From: Patescibacteria group bacterium UBA4664
GTDB taxonomy: Bacteria; Patescibacteriota; Saccharimonadia; CAILAD01; BJGX01
Direction: 5' to 3'
Assembly: GCA_943354575.1 (NCBI GenBank)
Contig: CALRCL010000006.1
Location: forward strand, 1-33,215
Length of the DNA stretch: 33,215 nt
Part shown: positions 1 through 8,929 of the stretch, in pieces
Layout of the letters: the number at the start of each line of letters is the position of its first letter
How positions within the stretch are numbered: the first letter of the stretch is position 1
Translations under genes and position numbers: made by a program
Notes under the pieces: generated by a model
Database searches by the model: none
What the model was told of the DNA's origin: nothing
Seen by the model: the letters and a program-made list of their open reading frames with translations, nothing else

Positions 1-148
1 ATTTTTTAGCTAAGTGCGGCTTGAGAGTCTCGTTCGCCACAATATTTGTGAGTGTGCCACCGTTAATTTCTATGGCATCGATAATATCAAAAATCATATT
101 ACCAGCCCCAAAAACTACCCAGCTAGTTTTGCTATTTTTGTTGCTCAT
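1..148 (-). CDS. Rossmann-type N-terminus, possible PglD-like protein (3'-truncated by window edge)
   Basis: Only the first 49 codons lie in the window. The ATG at 148 opens a frame that runs off base 1 without a stop. The peptide starts MSNKNSKTSWVVFGAGNMIF; a hydrophobic strand followed by the glycine-rich turn FGAGNM and then a DIIDAIE helix is typical of a nucleotide-binding Rossmann start. In sugar loci this pattern is common at the N-terminus of PglD/NeuD-type acyltransferases (FGAGGHA..), but it also fits other Rossmann enzymes, so the family is a guess. It overlaps the end of the upstream GT2-aminotransferase gene by 17 nt, which implies translational coupling. The coding reality is well supported by the overlap and motif; the function is not. 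Confidence 0.55.
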   Translation of the reverse strand, partial: MSNKNSKTSWVVFGAGNMIFDIIDAIEINGGTLTNIVANETLKPHLAKK

Positions 149-2030
149 AGAAGTAGCTTATCAGTTGCGATACAATGTAGTCCACCAATTGTTCATGAAT
201 ATTTGGGTTGATAGGCAAACACAGACTCCTGTCGAAAAAATCCCAGGCCTTTGGGGCTTGCTGCTTGGTTCCTAACGGTTGATATTTGACAGTTGTATAA
301 ATATTTCTAGATAACAAAAAATTGGCTAATTCATTACGCAACTTCTCATTTTTTAGAACTATCCAAAAAAGGTAGGTCGAATTTTCGACTGCCGTCGGTG
401 TGGGTGGAATAACAACATGCCCGTCTGCTACCAATTGTCTGAGCTTTTTGTGATACCAATCCAATACCTTTTTGCGCTGCTCTAGATTTTGCTTGATACC
501 CTCTAGCTGCGAAAGCCCAATTGTTGCCGTGATATTATTCATCGATAGCTTCAAGCTCGGGTCGATAGCGCCAATCTCCCACCATTTCTTGCTAGAGCCA
601 CTTTTGGCGAAACTACTGTTGTTTTTTTCTAAAATGCCATAATACGACAGGGACCTGCAGTACTCTATAATTTTTTTATCATTGCCTAGTATCATCCCAC
701 CCTCACCTGTAACGAGGATTTTATTCATATCAAACGAGTATAGTGCGTAATCATATTGCTTGGCGGTATATTTGCGATACTGCTTAGTAAAGGGTGAGTT
801 TGCGGCGTCTAGCACCAGGATAATGTCGTTTCTTTTAATCTTATTTAAATGCTTCTTGAGCTCCTTTATAGCAAATGGGTAGCCGCCATATTCTAGGCCA
901 ATAATAACCTTGGTATTTTTTGTGATGTTACTTTTGATGCTCTCTAGGCTGGCATTGGGGATTGTGGCATCAACATCTACTACTCTATATTTTATCTTCA
1001 AAATTTCGAGTACGTTTTTTATCCCAAAAAAGTGGGTGCCAGGAATCAACACTTCATCATTAGATCTAAGCCTTAACGCTTTCAATAATATCCAGAACGC
1101 ATTAGTGCATGAATTTGTGGCCACCCCGCCTTTAAAGCCGATGCATGCCGAAAAGGCCGATTCAAATCTGACAACTTCGGCGCCATGGCCAACCATATGA
1201 GAGTCAAACACCGGTTGGAGCTTGACTGCCAATTGGTTGTCGAACGAATTACCAAAAACCGAAATCATTTCTTTGCCGAGCATACCTTCTATCCTTTTGT
1301 CAGTCATCCTTTTATAGCTTCGTTCGTCGCCTTCAATAGCTGCAAATATATCAAGCAAGGTGGCTTTTTGGGTTTTTGATATTTTAAGCCAATACTTGAA
1401 ATCATTTCCTGGGTCACCGTTGCTGTAGTTAGATGGGTAGTGATATTTTTTAGCGACCTTTTTTGAAATACAATAATTCGCAACCGAAATCTGTCCTTCG
1501 GTATCTCTTTGACCATGCGGTAAAATTGTTCCGTGATATTCTGTTTTAACCAACATTATATTAGTTTTAATAAATTTCTGCGCCACAAATAACTTTGCTA
1601 GGTACATGCTGTCGGTGATATGCACATCGGCGTCTAGAAACTGATACCATTTGGCGTTAAAATACTGTAAACAAAAATCACGCCTTTTGCCTGAGTTTGT
1701 CATTAATTCTGCAAAGCTTACGGTAAGCTCCTGTATGGTTTCGACATAAATAAATCTATCATCAGTTTTATTTAATTTAGCAACATAGGCTTCGATTAGA
1801 GGGGAGTTGCCGTTACTAACAAGGACATGAATAAAGTTTTTGTAGGTCTGCCCTTTTAGATCTGTGATTAATTTTTTTAGAGAAATTAAAGCAGGGTCAA
1901 AAATTGGAGTAATAATGCAAAAAGTGGGCTCAGACTTGTTCTTGTTTTCAAAGCTATCAAGCAAATTGGCGTACTTATGCAAACCCACGACTCTATTTTT
2001 TAAGGAGTCCTTAATGGCAGTTAAGCTCAC
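132..2030 (-). CDS. Fusion of GT2-like glycosyltransferase and DegT/DnrJ/EryC1 aminotransferase
   Basis: This is a two-domain protein of 632 aa. Residues about 35-240 look like a GT-A family 2 glycosyltransferase: a CIITPIF strand, QTYKNF, VSNGNS and a DAD metal motif at 133-135. Residues about 262-630 are a PLP-dependent sugar aminotransferase of the DegT/DnrJ/EryC1 family: phosphate-binding ATNSCTNA near 304-311, VLDAANS with the PLP-contacting Asp408, and the Schiff-base Lys437 in SFDMNK followed by TGEGG. The DegT half is normal in length and its key residues are present, so both halves could be active. The start is GTG at 2030, overlapping the stop of the BKACE gene (GTGA). Such enzymes normally transfer an amino group from glutamate to a nucleotide 3- or 4-ketosugar; linkage to a glycosyltransferase suggests an amino sugar made and used at one site. 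Substrate and regiochemistry cannot be read from sequence. Confidence 0.85.
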   Translation of the reverse strand: MSLTAIKDSLKNRVVGLHKYANLLDSFENKNKSEPTFCIITPIFDPALISLKKLITDLKGQTYKNFIHVLVSNGNSPLIEAYVAKLNKTDDRFIYVETIQELTVSFAELMTNSGKRRDFCLQYFNAKWYQFLDADVHITDSMYLAKLFVAQKFIKTNIMLVKTEYHGTILPHGQRDTEGQISVANYCISKKVAKKYHYPSNYSNGDPGNDFKYWLKISKTQKATLLDIFAAIEGDERSYKRMTDKRIEGMLGKEMISVFGNSFDNQLAVKLQPVFDSHMVGHGAEVVRFESAFSACIGFKGGVATNSCTNAFWILLKALRLRSNDEVLIPGTHFFGIKNVLEILKIKYRVVDVDATIPNASLESIKSNITKNTKVIIGLEYGGYPFAIKELKKHLNKIKRNDIILVLDAANSPFTKQYRKYTAKQYDYALYSFDMNKILVTGEGGMILGNDKKIIEYCRSLSYYGILEKNNSSFAKSGSSKKWWEIGAIDPSLKLSMNNITATIGLSQLEGIKQNLEQRKKVLDWYHKKLRQLVADGHVVIPPTPTAVENSTYLFWIVLKNEKLRNELANFLLSRNIYTTVKYQPLGTKQQAPKAWDFFDRSLCLPINPNIHEQLVDYIVSQLISYFYEQQK

Positions 2031-2860
2031 TTGAGGCCTAACATTTCCCTAGCTTCAGGCGGAGTGGCAATCTCTAGTTGCATCAGTTTAGCCATTTTGA
2101 CAATTCGTTTTACAAGCATTTCATTAGAGGCCATGATAGACTTCTCTCTATCAAAATACTGGTTATCTTCTAGGCCTACCCTGACGCCTCCACCCATACT
2201 CATACTCATAACGTTAGCGTCAAGCTGGTACTGGCCGACTCCGGCGATACTCCAGACCGCGTTTGCCGGAAGCAATGAGTAAAATGATGAAAAAACTGCA
2301 GGGTGCAAGGGCGAGGTACCAAGTGACCCTAATAAAATATTAAAATAAGGATGCGAATCTTTAATAATACCCTTCTCTATCAAATAATTAGCCTTGTGTA
2401 GCATCCCTGGTTCAAAAACTTCGAGTTCAGGCTTAATGCCTTTTTCCTGCATTTTAATGGCTAGTTGCTCAATGATATCTGGCGGATTCACAGATGCGGT
2501 GCTAATAAAATTCATTGAGCCTACAGTAAGTGAGGCCATATCTGGCTTGAGGTCGCCTTTAAGATCCAGGCACTCTGACCGTCTTTCGAAGTCAGACCAA
2601 GCTCTGCCGCTGGTGGTGGCATTTAGGATTACCTTATCGTTCTGGCTTCTGATGCCGTCTATTATTTTGCCGAATTCTTCTTTTTTCCAGGTTGGATTAC
2701 CGTTTTCGTCGCGCGGATGAATATGTATAATCGTAGCTCCAAGTTTGACACAGGCCAAGCTCGATTTGATTATTTCACTGGCCGTAACGGGCAATCTTGG
2801 GTTGGCTTGTTTAGAAGATACCATTCCGGTTGGGCAGAGATTGATGATTAATTTTTTCAT
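2027..2860 (-). CDS. BKACE-family (DUF849) beta-keto acid cleavage enzyme
   Basis: The 277-aa protein matches the beta-keto acid cleavage enzyme family, whose prototype (Kce) turns 3-keto-5-aminohexanoate plus acetyl-CoA into acetoacetate and 3-aminobutyryl-CoA. It is a zinc TIM barrel. Visible hallmarks are His46 and His48 in IIHIHPRD (zinc ligands), NATTSG at 80-85, SLTVGSMNF at 110-118, ELEVFEPG at 145-152, and Arg227, Glu231 and Asp232 in VRVGLED. All expected catalytic positions seem present and length is normal. Its position between a methyltransferase and an aminotransferase fusion in a glycan operon is unusual, since the family is best known from lysine fermentation and amino acid catabolism. 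I infer that it may supply or consume an acyl-CoA used to acylate an amino sugar. It starts at ATG 2860, 43 nt after the upstream methyltransferase gene. Confidence 0.9.
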   Translation of the reverse strand: MKKLIINLCPTGMVSSKQANPRLPVTASEIIKSSLACVKLGATIIHIHPRDENGNPTWKKEEFGKIIDGIRSQNDKVILNATTSGRAWSDFERRSECLDLKGDLKPDMASLTVGSMNFISTASVNPPDIIEQLAIKMQEKGIKPELEVFEPGMLHKANYLIEKGIIKDSHPYFNILLGSLGTSPLHPAVFSSFYSLLPANAVWSIAGVGQYQLDANVMSMSMGGGVRVGLEDNQYFDREKSIMASNEMLVKRIVKMAKLMQLEIATPPEAREMLGLK

Positions 2861-2903
2861 AATTACATAATGTCAGATTTATCAAGATGGCGAAAGTATA
2901 AAG

Positions 2904-3476
2904 TTACTTTTTAACTTCAATATAAATTGTTACAGGGTCGTCATGTGTATCATAACGAAAGCCATATCCTGATTTCATAAACCCATACTGTTTGGCCTCA
3001 CGAAAACCTATTTCTTTTAGAATGTCCTTCATATGCCTCGGAGTGTAGGCGTATCTGTGCCCCCAAGAGAACAACCTATCTGCAAGGATTTCATCCCAAT
3101 GGCCAAAACGCAAGTTAAGGTGGGGTAGGATGTGTTTTTTATGCTTTCTTGAGTGGGTTAGGTAAGAGCTTACTAGCTTATTGAGGCCTGGCCAGCCAAT
3201 TCTCATTACGCTTCCTGGCTTTAGTACTCTATAGCACTCCTCTAAAAGTTTATAGCCGTCTTCTTTATCAAAATGCTCAATAACATGTTCGGAGAAAATA
3301 CTACTAACTGTATTGTCTTTAAGGGGTATCCCTTTTAAAAGGTCTGCCTTAACTGCCCCACCGCTAGTATCTATATCGTAGTTGATCCACCCACCAATAA
3401 TATGACTACTGGAACCTAAGTGAATATTAATAATTTTTGTTGTGGGGCGATTAATTGCTTTTTTACTATTAGGCAT
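2904..3476 (-). CDS. SAM-dependent methyltransferase (Methyltransf_11 type)
   Basis: This is a 190-aa class I methyltransferase. The SAM-binding region begins INIHLGSSS near residues 17-25 in place of the usual DxGxGxG, followed by the acidic strand WINYDID, FSEHVIEHF near 61-69 and LLEECYRVLKPG, the usual motif order. This atypical first loop is shared by a group of small methyltransferases found in polysaccharide loci (COG4627-like). The ATG overlaps the stop of the upstream GT4 gene by one base (TAATG), so the two are co-translated. It is probably an O-methyltransferase acting on a glycan or sugar intermediate; the acceptor is unknown. Confidence 0.82.
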   Translation of the reverse strand: MPNSKKAINRPTTKIINIHLGSSSHIIGGWINYDIDTSGGAVKADLLKGIPLKDNTVSSIFSEHVIEHFDKEDGYKLLEECYRVLKPGSVMRIGWPGLNKLVSSYLTHSRKHKKHILPHLNLRFGHWDEILADRLFSWGHRYAYTPRHMKDILKEIGFREAKQYGFMKSGYGFRYDTHDDPVTIYIEVKK

Positions 3477-4597
3477 TATTTCTGCCTTAGAGCCAGTTCA
3501 TAAACCTCCAGTGTTTCTTGGGCTGTTTTGTGCCAGCTGTATTTTTTGATCTGGCGGTTACCTTTTATAACTAGCCCTTTGGCGAGCTTTTCGTCTGTCA
3601 GCACTGCCAGCATGGTCTCGGCCATTTCAGTAACATTGCGTGGGTCAAAATAGGCGGCGGCGTCACCTAATACCTCGGGCATACATGTAGCATTACTGCT
3701 AGCCACCGGCAGGTGGTGTGCCATAGCCTCGAGTGGTGGCAAGCCAAAGCCCTCGGAGAGCGACGGAAAAACATAAAGCTTGGCGTTTTTGTATAAGCCC
3801 GCTAGCTCTTGGTCGGTCACAAAATCAGTAAAAACAACTCTATCTTGCAAACCGGCATCAGCTACCGACTGCTCTAAGCCCTTATGAAAGGTATCTTTTT
3901 TGCCAGCAATAACTAGCTGATAATCAAGCATGTATTTGGTAATTAATTTTCCAAAGGCCATTATCATTCGCTCTAGGTTCTTGTGCGGATAGGCATTGCC
4001 AACATACAGTACAAAGGGCTTATTGATACCTTTTTTGTCTAAATTTACTCTGGGAGTAGCAAAATCTTTATCGACGGCTTCGTGGGTAACGCTTATTTTA
4101 TTACGACGCACCTTAAATGTTTTTGCAACATCCTCTTTGACATATTCTGTAGGCACCAAAACAACACTGGCTTTTTTAATGCCTTGGCGCAGTACAATAT
4201 TGCGCATCACCTGCTCCTTGAACATATAGTAGACTTTGCGGGCCATGGAGTTTCGTAGGTTTCTGAAGTGTAGTAGGGTCAAATCGTGGATTGTAATTAC
4301 AAACTTGCCCCGGTATGCAACCGGAAAATTAAAATTAGTAAAATGCACTAAGTCGGGCTTTCGAGCATTAAGTATCGATAGTATTTCGGTCTGCTCTTTA
4401 ACTCCAAAAAAATTAGCAGTTGTGCGGACATACTCTAGGTTGTCGACCTTAAGGTCGAGGTTTTTGGTATCAATATCGCGAACCAGTAATTCGTACTGGT
4501 TTTTTTTGTCGATCTCTAGTATTGCCCTAAGTGTATTTTCGATATATCGGCCAATGCCGGTTTTTTTGATTCCTCTGCCGTCTATTAGTATCTTCAT
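3476..4597 (-). CDS. GT4 family glycosyltransferase (GT-B fold)
   Basis: The protein has 373 aa, the usual length for GT4 retaining glycosyltransferases that act on the cytoplasmic face of the membrane. The N-terminal acceptor domain begins ILIDGRGIKKTGIGRYIENT. The C-terminal donor domain contains FVLYVGNAYPHKNLERMI (about 193-210) and the nucleotide-sugar site SLSEGFGLPPLEAM with the E-x7-E pair. The opening resembles mannosyl/rhamnosyl transferases of the MtfB/WbpY group. It starts 9 nt after the stop of the upstream GT39-like gene. A TATAAT box at 4606-4611, overlapping the end of that gene, lies 8 nt before the ATG, so it may also be transcribed separately from a leaderless start. Confidence 0.92.
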   Translation of the reverse strand: MKILIDGRGIKKTGIGRYIENTLRAILEIDKKNQYELLVRDIDTKNLDLKVDNLEYVRTTANFFGVKEQTEILSILNARKPDLVHFTNFNFPVAYRGKFVITIHDLTLLHFRNLRNSMARKVYYMFKEQVMRNIVLRQGIKKASVVLVPTEYVKEDVAKTFKVRRNKISVTHEAVDKDFATPRVNLDKKGINKPFVLYVGNAYPHKNLERMIMAFGKLITKYMLDYQLVIAGKKDTFHKGLEQSVADAGLQDRVVFTDFVTDQELAGLYKNAKLYVFPSLSEGFGLPPLEAMAHHLPVASSNATCMPEVLGDAAAYFDPRNVTEMAETMLAVLTDEKLAKGLVIKGNRQIKKYSWHKTAQETLEVYELALRQK

Positions 4598-4605
4598 AGG
4601 TATGT

Positions 4606-4611
4606 ATTATA
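4606..4611 (-). promoter_or_regulatory. Candidate internal -10 box for the GT4 gene
   Basis: A perfect TATAAT on the minus strand straddles the end of the upstream gene and lies 8 nt before the ATG at 4597. No good -35 hexamer is visible. If used, transcription would begin at or within two bases of the ATG. The region is AT-rich, so a chance match is possible. Confidence 0.35.
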
Positions 4612-6097
4612 ACTCAAAAATAACAAAAGTATTGTCTTCATAGATGTTTTTATATCTGGTACCTAGCTCGCTTATTTGGCTAGTAGTTGAAAATGACTTG
4701 TCTATTATTAAATACTTAGCGCCAGCTACAATATATGTTTTTATTTCGTTCTCACCTAGTAGTGCGTTTGGCAACGACCAGCCCTTTCTATTAGAAAAAT
4801 AGAGTACCACGGGGTTGCTATTGGCATTGGTTATGACAAGCCTGTTTTTTGGAACTACAGCGTCGACTATTGACTCTAGCTTTGAATAGCTACGATCAAC
4901 ACGATTTTTGTATACCCGCTCTGCGTTAATGAATGCGACTATCGTTCCGCCCGCTACAATAACCACGATTAATATTTTGGCAATTATTTTGCTATCCTTT
5001 TTGAGGTTTGAATATATCCATTCCAGCGCTATGCCAACCATCAGCGCTACGGGAGGAACCAGAGGTAGGCTATAGTAATTATGGTAAAAACTTTTTATCG
5101 CAAATACCGCGATAAATATCACAAACGAAAGTAGCCACACTATGGGCAAGTATTTTTTCCTTACTATGCTGACTAAAAGCCCTATAAAAGCCAAGAGGTA
5201 TATAGGCCCAAAGACAAATCTTATCGGAAGTATGTAGTCACAAATCCTATACCAGAATCCTTTAGTAGCTACCAGTGCTAAAGATTTAGCAAATGATATA
5301 TCGCCGTAAAAATAATTGCCCATACCATAATCTTTGCTCAGATGATCAGACCATAGGTACCATCCTAGCACCGGGGCAACTAAGAATAATAATATCGAAA
5401 GCATCTTTTTGATGTCTAATATCTTTAGCAGGCCTTCTTTTTTTAAAATATAAATAGCAGGAAGCAAAATAAACACAGCCGGTACTTTAATGAGTATAGC
5501 CAGCGAGAAGCAGGCCAGCGCTGTGTAAAAGAACTTGTCTTGGTGCTTTTCTGAAAATCTTTGGGTAAAGTATAGGCCTGCTATAGATAAAAAAAGCATC
5601 AATATGTCGGGCTGAATGTTCTTGGAAAACGAAAAGTATAGTGGCGTTAAGGCTATTACAAAAGTAGATATACAGGCTACCCAGATATTATACCGACGTT
5701 TAATCAGTGCATAAAAAAAAGCGAGACCCAGACAACCAAAAATTAGAGTAATAACACGGCCGTGCCAGTGCTGGTAGCCAAAAATTGAATTGGCAATATA
5801 CAAAATATAATTATAAGCCGGAAATTCCATACCAGTGATACCGCTAAATTGTCCTCTACCGTCGACTCTTGGTAAAAATATATTTGAGGACTCAAATTGA
5901 AAATTCCTCGCCACTGCCGCGGTATCGGTTTGTCTCCAGTTGTGCTCGTCTATGGGCGGTGTGGTTATCCATGGCATATGGATTAGCGCAAATAATACGA
6001 TAAGTATTGCGACCAGGTAATTTACTTTAAGGGCGGCAATGGTACGGCTGCCTAGATTGATAATTTTGATCAACATGTCACTAGCCAGTGCCTTCAT
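4607..6097 (-). CDS. GT39/ArnT-like polytopic membrane glycosyltransferase
   Basis: This is a 496-aa membrane protein with many hydrophobic segments, of the PMT_2/ArnT-like GT-C class that takes sugars from polyprenyl-phosphate donors on the outer side of the membrane. After the first transmembrane helix comes PPIDEHNWRQTDTA with Asp50-Glu51, the conserved acidic pair in the first extracytoplasmic loop. The C-terminal portion (about 400-496) is a soluble tail with predicted strands such as LVITNANSNPVVLYF. It overlaps the upstream membrane protein gene by 4 nt (ATGA), and its paralogue lies immediately upstream. The product is probably a glycan side branch or a glycoprotein sugar; donor and acceptor are unknown. 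Confidence 0.85.
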   Translation of the reverse strand: MKALASDMLIKIINLGSRTIAALKVNYLVAILIVLFALIHMPWITTPPIDEHNWRQTDTAAVARNFQFESSNIFLPRVDGRGQFSGITGMEFPAYNYILYIANSIFGYQHWHGRVITLIFGCLGLAFFYALIKRRYNIWVACISTFVIALTPLYFSFSKNIQPDILMLFLSIAGLYFTQRFSEKHQDKFFYTALACFSLAILIKVPAVFILLPAIYILKKEGLLKILDIKKMLSILLFLVAPVLGWYLWSDHLSKDYGMGNYFYGDISFAKSLALVATKGFWYRICDYILPIRFVFGPIYLLAFIGLLVSIVRKKYLPIVWLLSFVIFIAVFAIKSFYHNYYSLPLVPPVALMVGIALEWIYSNLKKDSKIIAKILIVVIVAGGTIVAFINAERVYKNRVDRSYSKLESIVDAVVPKNRLVITNANSNPVVLYFSNRKGWSLPNALLGENEIKTYIVAGAKYLIIDKSFSTTSQISELGTRYKNIYEDNTFVIFEL

Positions 6098-7563
6098 AAT
6101 TTTTTTGTTATTTTCGACTTGCCAGTCTTGCTGAATGCATAGAACAAAACTATATTGAATATTATTAGCAACAACAGCATTACAAACCCCTGCCGAACGA
6201 AATGATAGCTAGATTGGTTTGATATAGGACTGAAGATGGGTAGATTTTGAAGCAAAGGTATTTTTTGGGTAATTATATTGTCGGCTCCGGCATCAAAATA
6301 AACAAATCCCATTTCGCGAAATATATTAATTCGATAAACAATAGCGATACTCATTAGTGCGCTAGTCGTAACCGCGGCGGCTAACAGCCCAATCTCTAAT
6401 TTGTTATTTTTATTAAAGTATTTTGCTATTAAAAATACCACGGCGTAAATTGCTACTAGTGCATAACGGCCAGCTGGAGCAAATGAGCCACTCCAGTCTG
6501 TAAAACCAATTTGAGCTACCAGCAATAGCAATACCCCAGTGGCCACCGACAATGACAGTACGGCTTCAGTAGTTACTGACTTTTTTTGGATGGCCTGTTT
6601 AATTACTAAGATCAGATCCTTGAGTCCGTAATAAATATATGGGCCCGACACCAATAGCACCGGAAAGTATACTGCCAGGCCCTTCGCTCTATCAAATAGC
6701 ATTGCAATAATATTGGTGGCAACATTGGCGCCAAATAACTGGCCGTTTTCGCCATACAGCTTGGTCGGGCTATAAAAACCATAGCTAGCTTTTAGGAAGC
6801 TGGCATATAAAAAAACAGCGCCCAGCAGCAGAAAGTAGTATAATCCGAGTTTTTTGGATGTCTGTGATATGCCCCATTCTTTGATGAGCACAATATTGTG
6901 GCCTAAATAAATGGGTGCCAAAATTATAATTGCTTTGGTGTGTAATAACATACCAGCCGCCATTACCAGTACAAATACGAAGTTGCTGAGCCTATCTTGT
7001 TTGGCAAATAACAGCACTGCGGCTGCGACCAAAGTGACAATCAGTAGGTCTGGCATTATTGCGCCCATATTTTGCCAAAAAAATGTACAGGATAATAAAA
7101 TAACCATCCCCAGAAAGACTCTGCCGTCGGACTTAATGTACTTTTTGAGTATCTTATAGAACAATACTAGCGATAGCAATTGGAGTAGTATTATTAAAAA
7201 CCTAGCTCCAGCTAGCCCAAAAATCTTATATGGCAGTGCCATACCTAGCGGAAGGCCAATTGTATGAATAGAGTACCAATCGTCAGAGTGGGCGGTTTCT
7301 ATTGCTGGCGATATGTGGGGATATATGCCAGTAAGGCTGTAGCTACCTATTGCCCTGTTGAGCAAGTAGTCGTTTTTCAAATTAAAGTCGCCGTCCCTGA
7401 CGAGACTATCTGTCATCATTAGATAGTGCGGTTCATCACCAGAGGTGTATATTTCCTTGCTAAGATGGCCTTTCAAAAATAAGTTACTAAGCATAAAAAG
7501 CACTGCAAGGGTTATAAAAATGAGCCACCTGTGGCTTATTAGGATTTTACTTATTTTTACCAT
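6094..7563 (-). CDS. Polytopic membrane protein, GT39-like glycosyltransferase
   Basis: This is a 489-aa protein with a dozen or so hydrophobic segments. Just after the first transmembrane helix is the loop EIYTSGDEPHYLMMTDSL, whose Asp43-Glu44 pair matches the catalytic acidic position of GT-C enzymes; the next loop holds DGDFNLKNDY, common in this family. The sequence is clearly different from the neighbouring GT39-like protein, so they probably use different donors or acceptors. The C-terminus ends with a basic tail (SKTGKSKITKKL). The ATG at 7563 follows the upstream ligase-like gene by 13 nt. Assignment to the GT-C superfamily is good; the activity is inferred. Confidence 0.78.
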   Translation of the reverse strand: MVKISKILISHRWLIFITLAVLFMLSNLFLKGHLSKEIYTSGDEPHYLMMTDSLVRDGDFNLKNDYLLNRAIGSYSLTGIYPHISPAIETAHSDDWYSIHTIGLPLGMALPYKIFGLAGARFLIILLQLLSLVLFYKILKKYIKSDGRVFLGMVILLSCTFFWQNMGAIMPDLLIVTLVAAAVLLFAKQDRLSNFVFVLVMAAGMLLHTKAIIILAPIYLGHNIVLIKEWGISQTSKKLGLYYFLLLGAVFLYASFLKASYGFYSPTKLYGENGQLFGANVATNIIAMLFDRAKGLAVYFPVLLVSGPYIYYGLKDLILVIKQAIQKKSVTTEAVLSLSVATGVLLLLVAQIGFTDWSGSFAPAGRYALVAIYAVVFLIAKYFNKNNKLEIGLLAAAVTTSALMSIAIVYRINIFREMGFVYFDAGADNIITQKIPLLQNLPIFSPISNQSSYHFVRQGFVMLLLLIIFNIVLFYAFSKTGKSKITKKL

Positions 7564-7576
7564 AAATTAGTGGTGC

Positions 7577-8929
7577 TTACTTTTTAAAAGGCTTAATTTT
7601 AATAACACCAATCAAAAGCCCAATCGGGAACCAGATGTATATCACGTACAGTGTCGAGTAACCCTGGTATTGAATTGCCTGAGATATCAGGTATAGCGAT
7701 ATTATGGCCGCAAAAAGACTGGTCTCGTTATTCGGTTTGCTAAGACCCAGCTGGAGGCCCTTAAAAATCATCGTTGCAATAAAAACTACTACCAGCAGCA
7801 GCCCGACTAGGCCGGTTTCAACCAGTAGCTCGAGCGGCAAGTTATTGACGATGGTCCACTTGCCTTCTTTGGGAATATTGTTTTGAACGACGGGGCCAAA
7901 CTGGCCTGGCCCAACCCCAAGCAACAACACCGCCTGCTCGGTAGAGACAATATCGATGGCTTTTTGTCGCGACATGGCTCGCCCGTCGTTGTCGTCTAGG
8001 CTGGTGTTTTTAAGTTGTGCGATGTAAGCATTCGCTCCTTTTTGGCCTTGAGTAAATGAGCTAGGGGGCTTATTGAAGAAGTTTATAATTACTAAGCTCA
8101 AGCCCCCAGCAATCAGTATCGTAACAATTATCAGCATTACGCGCCGAAGGCTAGTTAGTTTGAGCTTTGCAAATAGAGCACTGCCAACTAGCAGTGCTCC
8201 GACCATTCCATATAGTGCGCCTCTTGAGACGGTCATAAAAATAATAAAACTAAATAAAAATAATAATGACCCAGCAAGCTTTTGTGAGATAATTTTTTGC
8301 TTACTGTCTAGTACTAGGCAAAAGGCAGCACAAAAAGGCAGTAGCAGGTACGAAGCAAAGTATAACGGCTCTAGCGACATAGAGTGAATTCGCGGAAAGC
8401 CAAATACTTGCCACGAGTACATTTGCCTGATGCCAGTAACCGAATTAGGCAAGCCATAAAGATTGCCCAAATACTGGAATAATCCAAACAAGCAAACCCC
8501 CAAAGCAGACAAGAACAGGCTATATATTATTGGCTTGATGTATTTTTTATTAAACAGCAGCGACACAGATAGCGCCAAGACAATAGTGAAGGAGTTAAAT
8601 AAAAGCACACCAACCCCTCTATTGATATTGATCGACTCTGGCACCAATAGCGCCAGCCAGGCCATAAATGCAATCAGTAGCTTTTCTGGAAAACCAAGAT
8701 TGATACGGGCTTTTTTGGTAGCCAGCAAATAGGCAACTCTGGTAATGAGCACAAGCCCAATTATTACGCTAGGCCTAATAGTTGCGTCGAATAACTCGAA
8801 CGATGGAATACGCTCAAAAGGCAAAGCAAAAGTTAGCAGTATGAGTAGTGCTCTATCGATATCTGCGGTGATGTACTGGTAGCTTTTCTTGACTATATTT
8901 GTAATTGTCTTTGTACTGGCTTGGCTCAT
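7577..8929 (-). CDS. O-antigen ligase / Wzy-like polymerase (Wzy_C)
   Basis: This is a 450-aa polytopic membrane protein. The Wzy_C domain is recognisable: a large outer loop at about 280-350 followed by LLLGVGPGQFG and NNLPLELLVETGLVGLL, the typical C-terminal signature of WaaL ligases and Wzy polymerases. An Arg in TVSRGALYG (about 235) corresponds to the conserved arginine of this family. The cell type suggested here has no lipid A, so it more likely polymerises glycan repeats or transfers undecaprenyl-linked glycan to a surface acceptor. The gene overlaps the upstream GT2 by 4 nt (ATGA). Ligase and polymerase cannot be told apart by sequence alone. Confidence 0.87.
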   Translation of the reverse strand: MSQASTKTITNIVKKSYQYITADIDRALLILLTFALPFERIPSFELFDATIRPSVIIGLVLITRVAYLLATKKARINLGFPEKLLIAFMAWLALLVPESININRGVGVLLFNSFTIVLALSVSLLFNKKYIKPIIYSLFLSALGVCLFGLFQYLGNLYGLPNSVTGIRQMYSWQVFGFPRIHSMSLEPLYFASYLLLPFCAAFCLVLDSKQKIISQKLAGSLLFLFSFIIFMTVSRGALYGMVGALLVGSALFAKLKLTSLRRVMLIIVTILIAGGLSLVIINFFNKPPSSFTQGQKGANAYIAQLKNTSLDDNDGRAMSRQKAIDIVSTEQAVLLLGVGPGQFGPVVQNNIPKEGKWTIVNNLPLELLVETGLVGLLLVVVFIATMIFKGLQLGLSKPNNETSLFAAIISLYLISQAIQYQGYSTLYVIYIWFPIGLLIGVIKIKPFKK

